A stretch of DNA of 64,000 nucleotides, taken from Tritrichomonas musculus. Taxonomy: Eukaryota > Parabasalia > Tritrichomonadida > Tritrichomonadidae. Each line of letters starts with the position of its first letter. Position 1 is the stretch's first letter. The translations under genes were made by a program, and so were the position numbers. The stretch is taken from NCBI GenBank assembly GCA_039105265.1, contig JAPFFF010000002.1:2170001-2234000 (forward strand). The letters run 5' to 3'. Below, in pieces: positions 57,448 through 64,000 of the stretch. Below the pieces are notes generated by a model, which saw only the letters and a list, made by a program, of their open reading frames with translations, ran no database searches and had not been told where the DNA came from.

Positions 57448-58211
57448 TCACTCCTCCAACTTCGTTAATCGTTCTTTCAAGTTTTCATTTTCTTCTCTTA
57501 TTCGATCCATTTCATCTTGAAAGTCGAATGGTCTAACATTATCCTCCTTATAATCATTATTGACTTTCATTTCATGAACACTTTTCGGTGGCTTATATGG
57601 TTCTCTGTAAACTGGTTCTTGTTCTTGTTCTTGTTCATGATCAACTTCTTCTTCTTCATCTTCTATCTTTGTTTCTTCTTTTGGATTGGTACTGAGTTTT
57701 TGATTCACGGCAAATGCAGGTGGTCTTGCGAGAACACTTGGAGGTGGAGGAACTTGTTGATTAGAAGGAGGTGGAGGAACTTGTATTATATTATATGAGC
57801 GAGGTGGTGGAAAGACTTTATTTGAAATTGGAACATATGGATTTTCCTTCTTGCATCGTCTTCTTGCTTCAATCTTGCTAATGCTTCTTCTTCTTGCTTC
57901 TTCTTCCTTCTTGCTTCATCTTCTTGCTTCATCTTCCTTCTTGCTTCTTCTTTTTCTTGCTGCTTCTTCAATCTAGCTGCTTCTTCTTCTTCTTGCTTCT
58001 TCTTCAATCTAGCTGCTGCTTCTTGCTCGAACTGCTGTTGCTGCTTCATGATGGACTGTCGCATGGATTCAAGTTGTTCTGGGGTCATGTTCTTGAGCCA
58101 ATCTTCTGTGGGTGGAGCTGATGGCAGATCTGATGGTGGAGCTTGTTGACCCGATTGCTCGATCGAGTCAAATAGACTAACATCGCTGTCTGAGCTGTAG
58201 TTGTATGACAT
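57448..58211 (-). pseudogene. Lys/Glu/Arg-rich coiled-coil protein, broken
   Basis: It begins MSYNYSSDSDVSLFDSIEQS, then WLKNMTPEQLESMRQSIM, then a long repeated charged helix (ARLKKKQEEEEAARLKKQQE and variants), followed by a proline-rich part and a second charged coil ending NENLKERLTKLEE. It looks broken about once. The repeated AAGAAG/GCTTCTTCT sequence is prone to slippage. Possible internal scaffold or DNA-condensing protein; function not known. Confidence 0.55.
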
Positions 58212-58400
58212 ACAAGTATAAAAATGATCTATTTTCTAGTTGATATCACTAAATTTTAAATTTCGTAGAAAAACTCGAAGGTGGATATTTTTCTTTGAAA
58301 AAGTTAAATACACTATAAAAATTCAAAAATTGAATAAAAAAAATAAAATATATTGAAATTTTAAAAAAATATATTTATTAATATCACTATTATTTTATTA

Positions 58401-58796
58401 ATGATGAATGAAGAAGAAGATAAAATAGAAGATATTTTACAAAAACAAACACCTCCTAAAGATCGTGATTCATTCGACTACAAAATAAATATAAACATGT
58501 CGAAAAAAATATCTCAACTAAAAGTTGAAGATGATACATCAAATTTAAGAACGATGTGTGAAAATTATGCTCATGCTCTTGAAAATGATGCACATCGACT
58601 TCGAGCAAAACAAAAAAAGAGGTATGATGAATGGTTTGACAACCTAGAAAAAGATTGTTATCCTGCAAGAGACATTGTTTACTTGTACAACATGATCTTT
58701 GGTCATGAACTATCTATTAGTCGACTTGGTTTCGGGCACCTCGATGGAACAAAGAGACACTTTACTCATAAGAGAGTGAAAAAAACAACAAGCTAA
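58401..58796 (+). CDS. Hypothetical Polinton C protein, 131 aa
   Basis: Acidic N-terminus (MMNEEEDKIEDILQKQ), helical middle (NLRTMCENYAHALENDAHRL, KQKKRYDEWFDNLEKD) and a basic C-terminus (HFTHKRVKKTTS). Two start options, 58401 and 58404, are equivalent. It is divergent from the coiled-coil gene ending its start at 58211. Not recognised. Confidence 0.55.
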   Translation: MMNEEEDKIEDILQKQTPPKDRDSFDYKININMSKKISQLKVEDDTSNLRTMCENYAHALENDAHRLRAKQKKRYDEWFDNLEKDCYPARDIVYLYNMIFGHELSISRLGFGHLDGTKRHFTHKRVKKTTS

Positions 58797-58810
58797 TAAC
58801 AATGTACTAC

Positions 58811-58837
58811 AAAAAAAAAAAAAAAAAAAAAAAAAAA
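58811..58837 (+). repeat. 27-bp poly-A tract
   Basis: An uninterrupted run of 27 A between the 131-aa gene stop and the GATACC minisatellite. Confidence 0.9.
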
Positions 58838-58872
58838 TGAATAACTAAAAAAAATTTTTTTTATCTACTTGT

Positions 58873-59226
58873 TTTTCCTGATGTGATACCTATTTTCCTC
58901 ATATGATACCTTTTTCCTGATATGATACCTATTTTCCTCATGTGATACCTATTTTCCTGATGTGATACCTATTTTCCTCATATGATACCTTTTTCCTGAT
59001 ATGATACCTATTTTCCTCATGTGATACCTATTTTCCCCATATGATACCTATTTTCCTCATATGATACCTTTTTCCTGATATGATACCTATTTTCCTCATG
59101 TGATACCTTTTTCCTCATGTGATACCTATTTTCCTGATGTGATACCTATTTTCCTGATGTGATACCTATTTCCTGATGTGATACCTATTTCCTGATGTGA
59201 TACCTCATTCTTCATGTGATACCTTT
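58873..59226 (+). repeat. GATACC minisatellite, 18 units
   Basis: About 18 units of 18-20 bases, consensus TTTTCCTSATRTGATACCTA, with the spacer T count varying. It fills the gap between two convergent genes. CATATG/CATGTG and GATACC are fixed in nearly all units. No frame stays open throughout because unit length varies. Confidence 0.9.
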
Positions 59227-59282
59227 TTGCTTTCATACGCCATTATTTTTTCCTTCATACTTTGTACTTCTTTTTTCTTTCT

Positions 59283-59483
59283 TTAACGATATACCTTTTG
59301 TTGTTGTTTACGTGCTTCATTTCGTTCTTCAATTGTTGCATACTTTTGCTTTCTACCACGTTTTTCTGTTGTTTCAGTTTTTGCAGTATCAATATTTTTG
59401 AGGTTGTTGTTACTCTTGGACTTCCTCAACTTCTTGATGATAGCTGTTTCCTTGAACTCACCCAAATCTAAATTTTGGCTCAT
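59283..59483 (-). CDS. Small basic Polinton C protein
   Basis: 66 aa from the ATG at 59483: MSQNLDLGEFKETAIIKKLR, then an Asn/Lys-rich part, then EKRGRKQKYATIEERNEARK. The last block is an AT-hook-like GRK plus a helical ERNEARKQQQK, seen in small nucleic-acid-binding proteins. The upstream extension to 59618 is rejected as non-coding overlap with the divergent gene. Confidence 0.5.
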   Translation of the reverse strand: MSQNLDLGEFKETAIIKKLRKSKSNNNLKNIDTAKTETTEKRGRKQKYATIEERNEARKQQQKVYR

Positions 59484-59559
59484 GATTTCATTCGAGAAAA
59501 AAAATTGAATTATTTTTGAAAATTGAATATTCGCAAACAAAATCACTTCATTTTTTAAA

Positions 59560-59931
59560 ATGTTTCGTTCTGGAAATGACTTCAAAGAATTCCAAAAACA
59601 GCAAAAGCTAGCTATCAAAAATGATCATGTTGAAGTGGCCAATGCTATTAAAGAGGTGATATTTCTGTTCAACCAAAAAATAATAAACTCGACATCATCT
59701 ACTGTCTGCACCATCTATGACCCTTTGATACAAGCAAACATGAACAAGATTGCTGAAGCACTTACTCAAATGAATCTCACTACCTGTGAGGTTTTTCATA
59801 AAAAGATTCCTCAATCTCCAACACCAAAATCTATTGGCTTTCACGTGCCGATAGTGCCTGACTCGCAAGAGACACAAGAAGAAGATGATGAAGATGAACA
59901 AGGAGCTTCATCTCCAAAAGACAAGGAGTAA
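59560..59931 (+). CDS. Hypothetical Polinton C protein, 123 aa
   Basis: MFRSGNDFKEFQKQQKLAIK, a helical centre (VEVANAIKEVIFLFNQKII, NMNKIAEALTQMNL), then a disordered acidic tail with QETQEEDDEDEQGASSPKDK. The start follows TTTTTTAAA. It is divergent from the small basic protein. T-rich runs of AAGTTTTTTT type follow its stop (59950-60020). Confidence 0.5.
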   Translation: MFRSGNDFKEFQKQQKLAIKNDHVEVANAIKEVIFLFNQKIINSTSSTVCTIYDPLIQANMNKIAEALTQMNLTTCEVFHKKIPQSPTPKSIGFHVPIVPDSQETQEEDDEDEQGASSPKDKE

Positions 59932-60071
59932 GAGTAAAAAATAATTTTTTTAAGTTTTTTTTTTTTTTTTTTTTTAGTTTTTTTAAGTTTTTTTAAGTTT
60001 TTTTAATATGTCTTTTTTTTTTATACTATGCAATATTTTAAGCATACATGATAATTATTAACAAGCTCATT

Positions 60072-60545
60072 TTATTCTTTATTATATACTTGTTTCAAGT
60101 CAATGACTACCTCTCCATTATCTTTAATAATCTTAATAGCATCTATTTTTCTTATTGGGTTGCTCTTAGCTGCACAACATCCAACATCTTCATTAAGTTG
60201 TACTTCAACCTCATTAACATGTAGTATTGCTTTGATGATGTTGCTAAGAGATTCAATAGGTGCTATGATGCATTTCTTTGATATAATGTTAGCTAGTAGT
60301 GCTTTGTCTTGATTAAGTAGTATTTGTGCATATGCTTCAAGTATAACATTACGTACATCTGGTTCAACTTCAACAGGTTCAGTTTGCACTCCAATGTCTC
60401 TTGTAATAACAATGTCTTCCTTGTCATCATCTCTCTTATTAATAATAATGTTGTTGTTGATGTTTGATGTAGATGATGCAGCTGCTGATGGTTCTAAAGA
60501 TACATTTGCTTGAACTCCATTGGTTGTACCCTTCTTCTTAATCAT
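60072..60545 (-). CDS. Diverged member of the 208/198/157-aa family
   Basis: 157 aa. A Ser/Asn-rich N-terminus leads to DIGVQTEPVEV, then LEAYAQILLNQDKALLANII, APIESLSNIIKAILHVNEVE and VQLNEDVGCCAAKSNPIRKI, then DAIKIIKDNGEVVIDLKQVY. The order of helix, helix, beta-hairpin with Cys pair and final strand matches 10988-11605 and 41425-42006, though identity is low. The N-terminal KARILSSEN motif is absent. It suggests one ancestral protein in all three elements. Confidence 0.6.
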   Translation of the reverse strand: MIKKKGTTNGVQANVSLEPSAAASSTSNINNNIIINKRDDDKEDIVITRDIGVQTEPVEVEPDVRNVILEAYAQILLNQDKALLANIISKKCIIAPIESLSNIIKAILHVNEVEVQLNEDVGCCAAKSNPIRKIDAIKIIKDNGEVVIDLKQVYNKE

Positions 60546-60566
60546 TTAGGTTGGGAAAAAATAGGC

Positions 60567-61805
60567 TTAAAGTACTAAGTCTAGCTGTTCTCCAATAAAC
60601 ATGTCAAATGACTCAATTTGATATTTCTGCTTGAGAGCATCGATTTTTGGTTTATGACTTGTAGGAGCAGCTGCAATGGAGTAGTTGTAGTATTTGATTC
60701 CTTGATACTCTTGAGTGGTAGTGTTTCCATTTATGTAGAACTCTTCGAAATCTTCAGTTATTTTTCTCCTTGAGTTAGGCTTAAGGACGTGGTAGGACCA
60801 AATATAATTTGAATTTTATGTGTAAATATCTCCTTAAATAATTTGTTATTGTAGTTCTAAAATATATTATTATATTATATATTTGATATTTATTAAAATA
60901 AATCAATAATAAATGAGATCTCCTATGTATATGAAAGAAAAGCATCCAAATTAAAAATGACATTAAAATGAATAGAACATCAGAACGACTTTATTAATCA
61001 AAAAATAAATGGTTTTTATTAAATATATACCTGCTTGCTCACTTTTTCTATTGACCAAAATTACATAATTTGAAAAAAAAATTTTAATGATCATCAATAT
61101 TCTGAAAAAATTTTGTTATACTTTTTTCTTAAATAGAGTTTAATTTTGGGATATTTGTAAGTTTACTATAATATTATTTATTGCATACATTAAAATTCAA
61201 TTTTAATGAGGTGATAAAAAAAGTGGTTTTAGCCAAATTCATAACTTTCAAATGAATAGAAGTATGCGAATTCACAAATGTAGCACTTGAACTATTAATA
61301 TATCAAAATTAATCATTTGCTGAATATTTCCTATTGAGTATTTTTTTAATTCATTTACTTTTTTATTCAAAAATTTATACTTCAACAGGTCCGATATCAT
61401 AAAAATTGAATGACAGCAAATTGTCTTCTGGGATAATTTTTGAAATTATTGGTAAAATAGTATTATATATTTAAATGTTAATGCAATTTAATTGATAAAG
61501 TTTTGTGATAATAAATATTAAATGAGATATTTTACATACAAAAATGAGATTATATTTGGTCCTACCACGTCCTTAATAAATATTGAGTCAAGATCAAGTT
61601 CTTTGAGCTTATCTGGATAAAATCTGTGGCACTTGTCTTTTACCTTGATTGAGACATAGAGTACTTTGCCTAAATAACTCCATTCTCCTGCTTTCATTGG
61701 GTACTTGTCACAAAGTATCGAGAAATTACATTGTTTAGTATTTGGAGCACATTTTGCGCGAAGTTCATTGACATAGTCATAGACGTTTCTTGTAATCATT
61801 TTCAT
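60567..61805 (-). pseudogene. 152-aa family gene split by a MITE
   Basis: The 5' part begins MKMITRNVYDYVNELRAKCA and holds QCNFSILCDKYPM, VLYVSIKVKD, FYPDKLKELDLDSIF. The 3' part holds RRKI, EEFYINGNTTTQ, YYNYSIAAA and a final hydrophobic end. Between them lies the 788-bp element at 60785-61572 with TTAA at both junctions. The insertion inactivates the gene, so this function is lost or dispensable in this copy. Confidence 0.8.
60785..61572. mobile_element. TTAA-type MITE (788 bp) inside a Polinton gene
   Basis: Ends GGACGTGGTAGGACCAAATA and its inverse, a perfect match of about 24 bases continuing loosely beyond. TTAA flanks at 60781-60784 and 61573-61576. AT-rich and non-coding. piggyBac-like by duplication type. 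The end sequence differs from that of the other TTAA-type element (48256-48495), so there are at least two such families here. Confidence 0.88.
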
Positions 61806-61829
61806 CTGGATAAAAAATTCAATAAAAAA

Positions 61830-62264
61830 TTAATAGATGTTATTTTGGGTAAAGATATGCTGAGTAGGTCCATATCGAATATCTTGTTTATTATATTCTC
61901 TTGCTCTACCTTGCATTGGTGGTTTCTCAGGCTTCTTAAGATATTTTGGTAAGAGAGGTACTGGTTTATCTTTTTCACCTATATGTCGATAAAAACCACC
62001 ATCTGTAATACTAACAGGAGGTTCACGAACAGGTTTGGTTATATGTTCTCGAGTATCTGGAAATCTAACAGGGTCCTCATGTTCAATAATCTGGGTAGGT
62101 GGTCGATTAATATATGGGTTGAAGGTTACAGAATAAGTATTAGTATTACTGAACACACCAAAATGTTGAAACTCTAAGTCTTTATTTTTCATGGTAGCTT
62201 CATTATACATCATACCTTCTCTTCCAACAATTTCAGCTTGTGGGCTTCTATAATCATTCGACAT
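61830..62264 (-). CDS. Proline-rich Polinton C protein, 144 aa
   Basis: MSNDYRSPQAEIVGREGMMY, EFQHFGVFSNTNTYSVTFNP, then a proline-rich part (INRPPTQIIEHEDPVRFPD, LLPKYLKKPEKPPMQGRA) and RYGPTQHIFTQNNIY. A truncated relative lies at 20317-20523. Directly downstream of the MCP gene, so a virion-associated role such as a capsid cement or minor protein is plausible, not shown. TTTTATTTTATG precedes the start. Confidence 0.6.
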   Translation of the reverse strand: MSNDYRSPQAEIVGREGMMYNEATMKNKDLEFQHFGVFSNTNTYSVTFNPYINRPPTQIIEHEDPVRFPDTREHITKPVREPPVSITDGGFYRHIGEKDKPVPLLPKYLKKPEKPPMQGRAREYNKQDIRYGPTQHIFTQNNIY

Positions 62265-62291
62265 TTTCCATAAAATAAAATATACATCTTT

Positions 62292-63974
62292 TTACTCAGG
62301 GGTTGTTAAATCATAAGGACCAATACGTACTGATGGTGGCATACCATTTGGTCTAATTAAGATACTAATTGATATATCTGTTAATAAGCATAATAATAGA
62401 GGTGTATCTACTTCCTGTCTAAATGGATTATCTGCCTTTTGACTACATATCAATTCGAAGTTAATAGGTGCAAGACTTGAAAGACCTTGTTGATATGTTC
62501 CATCTGTTTCAGTAGGAAGACCTATGAAGAATGAGGACCTATCATTTGGATAATAACCTGTTGTATTTTCATTATACTGATTCTCATTAGCTAGACTTGC
62601 AATAACCTCTTTATTAAATCCATTTTGCTCTCCATTCATGTTCATTGCATTCTGGCAATATTCGAGGAACTCTGGATACTTACCATTAGTACCAAATGCT
62701 TTAGCAGGAATGTTATTGTAATTACCACAATTCATATGGAATGCTTCAAACATCGGATTCTTGAAGTATGTCTTATGTGTATGCTTGAGTGGGAATAAGC
62801 AAAACATACTATCTACAAAATTAGGTGTAATAGTAATAGTTGCTTTATCTTGTTCATTATTAAGAGGTCTTGTACAAGTGTAAAATGACATAATCTGTGT
62901 TGGGAATGCGAGTGGATGTTGTGGGTTAGCATATCTTTGAACAAGTGCTGTATATACAGATTCATGAATACCAAAACAAGGTATAATACTCGCGCATTCT
63001 TCAATGGAATAATCAACAACACTCCAAGTTCTCCAATCACTGTAAATAGTTCGGTCAACTCTTTCCTTAGTCTTGTTAGCTCCTGCAATTTCATATGCCC
63101 CTCCATGATTTTCACCAACAGGTGGAAGATTGTCGGGGTGATTAATCTCATCCATTGCTATTTTAGTTGTACTTGTCCACATCCATATTGGTTCTCCAAT
63201 AGGTCGAAATTCATTGGTAATTTCATCAACATTGAAGTCTTTCATTATATGTGGATTAGCAACCAAGCTCTTTTCAAAACCAACTGGACAATACACCATA
63301 CCAGCTGTTGAAAAGTAGAGACGTAATTCGATTTTACCTGCAAATGCTGGCAAGTACTTGATATTAGATAAAGGTAGGAATCGTCGCAAATCAATCTTTA
63401 ATCTAATTGTTTCAGTGACAGAAGTGACCTTTTTGTTAAGATTTGCAACAAAACCACATCTCCTTCCATGAGTATCATTCCAAATATCCTTATGTCTTGC
63501 TTTACTATATATATCAGCTCTTTTAGTAACTTCATTTGCACAACATGCAGTTAAAAAGGATTCTTCACATCCAAAGTTCTGGGTATAAAGTGTCATACCA
63601 TTAGCTACAATTTCATACTTCTCAACAGCATCTCGAGCATCCTTAAAACCAAACCATACCTTACCAAAATTATAACCACTGACATTTTCTAAATCACTTA
63701 GAATTGGCTTGTCTATTTTTATCATCACTTTCATATCTGCTCGAATAAATCCATTATATATATCAGCAGTATTATGAGTATTAGGAGAGATAATGCATGT
63801 TGTATATGAACCACTCTTAATTGGTGGTGATGGTGAATACGAAGTTTGTGGATTTAATGAGTATGCCTTATTTGTATCACTAAGTGCTATGCAATTATCG
63901 ACAACATCAAAGTAAGATGCAATATGAGTACAAACCTCTGCTGAGGTTTTCATATAGGATTCCTTGTTGAGCAT
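62292..63974 (-). CDS. Double-jelly-roll major capsid protein (Polinton C)
   Basis: 560 aa. It parallels the element A MCP: GFIRADMKVMIKID, then KVWFGFKDARDAVEKYEIVA, NGMTLYTQNFGCEESFL, LKIDLRRFLPLSNIKYLPAF, GKIELRLYFSTAGMVYCP. A second-barrel part follows, with CTRPLNNEQDKATITITPNF and KNPMFEAFHMNCGNYNNIPA. It lacks the Pro-rich spacer of element A, which largely explains the shorter length. The start at 63974 is the first ATG after a T-rich leader. It looks whole. The fold assignment is by likeness to the other MCP and to Polinton capsids generally. Confidence 0.75.
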   Translation of the reverse strand: MLNKESYMKTSAEVCTHIASYFDVVDNCIALSDTNKAYSLNPQTSYSPSPPIKSGSYTTCIISPNTHNTADIYNGFIRADMKVMIKIDKPILSDLENVSGYNFGKVWFGFKDARDAVEKYEIVANGMTLYTQNFGCEESFLTACCANEVTKRADIYSKARHKDIWNDTHGRRCGFVANLNKKVTSVTETIRLKIDLRRFLPLSNIKYLPAFAGKIELRLYFSTAGMVYCPVGFEKSLVANPHIMKDFNVDEITNEFRPIGEPIWMWTSTTKIAMDEINHPDNLPPVGENHGGAYEIAGANKTKERVDRTIYSDWRTWSVVDYSIEECASIIPCFGIHESVYTALVQRYANPQHPLAFPTQIMSFYTCTRPLNNEQDKATITITPNFVDSMFCLFPLKHTHKTYFKNPMFEAFHMNCGNYNNIPAKAFGTNGKYPEFLEYCQNAMNMNGEQNGFNKEVIASLANENQYNENTTGYYPNDRSSFFIGLPTETDGTYQQGLSSLAPINFELICSQKADNPFRQEVDTPLLLCLLTDISISILIRPNGMPPSVRIGPYDLTTPE

Positions 63975-64000
63975 TTTAGATAGAAAAAAATTTACATCAT

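Larger units (their letters stand above)
56247..63974. mobile_element. Polinton/Maverick element C (right end outside the window)
   Basis: A third element of a distant subfamily. It has its own double-jelly-roll MCP (62292-63974), a 208-family gene (60072-60545), a 152-family gene (60567-61805) and several genes with no counterpart in A or B. Integrase, polymerase and ATPase must lie beyond the window if present. About three genes look broken, one of them by a MITE insertion. The left edge near 56,247 is set by the first gene; no terminal repeat was recognised. Confidence 0.75.

Noticed and set aside
58873-59226. CRISPR-like array
   Set aside because: 18-20-bp units abut directly and vary only in T number; there are no spacers.
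60781-60963. 60-aa ORF at the end of the 788-bp MITE
   Set aside because: It runs through the inverted end; hydrophobic and Tyr/Ile-rich, no transposase likeness.

Overview
The window looks like nuclear DNA of an AT-rich flagellated protist, most likely a trichomonad (parabasalid) such as a Tritrichomonas-type genome. Three things point there: three large Polinton/Maverick elements lie in 64 kb, the one recognisable host gene encodes a CFAP36-like (BART-domain) axonemal protein, and the ORF-free spacers are extremely AT-rich and full of short DNA transposons. The species call is inference. The Polintons are treated here as fossils.

Layout. (1) 1 to about 20,060: Polinton A, cut by the left window edge and nearly whole. 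It holds a fibre-like gene (partial), an 842-aa structural candidate, integrase, double-jelly-roll major capsid protein (MCP), a small amphipathic protein, packaging ATPase, a KilA-N protein and a 1,584-aa protein-primed DNA polymerase B. (2) About 20,150-21,468: a truncated scrap of another Polinton, closer to the third element, plus a piece of an HNH endonuclease. (3) About 21,469-43,800: Polinton B, related to A but rearranged and more decayed. Nested in it at 30,245-35,106 is a cassette with a PrimPol-type primase and an SF3 helicase, flanked by compound inverted repeats rich in TGTCACC motifs. The left arm of that cassette was later split by a 1.73-kb non-coding DNA transposon (30,552-32,285). 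(4) 43,871-44,054: a 33-bp tandem array; then the host CFAP36-like gene at 44,587-45,885. (5) 45,900-56,240: an AT-rich stretch without convincing genes, made largely of nested DNA transposons: three MITEs with 8-bp-type duplications, a TTAA-type MITE, a mariner-like relic, and a 2.9-kb second member of the family that hit Polinton B. (6) 56,247 to the right edge: Polinton C, cut by the window end, a distant subfamily with its own MCP; one of its genes is split by a 788-bp TTAA-type MITE.

In Polintons A and B the morphogenesis genes (MCP, ATPase, small structural candidates) and the replication and integration genes (pPolB, integrase) would together make a self-synthesising, virus-like transposon. 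No maturation protease was recognised. Many starts in all three elements follow a T-rich motif close to TTTTATTTTTG by 5-30 bases, and several 3' gene borders in A and B carry small GC-rich hairpins. The most unusual object is the primase-helicase cassette: a second, virophage-like replication module inside an element that already has a protein-primed polymerase.
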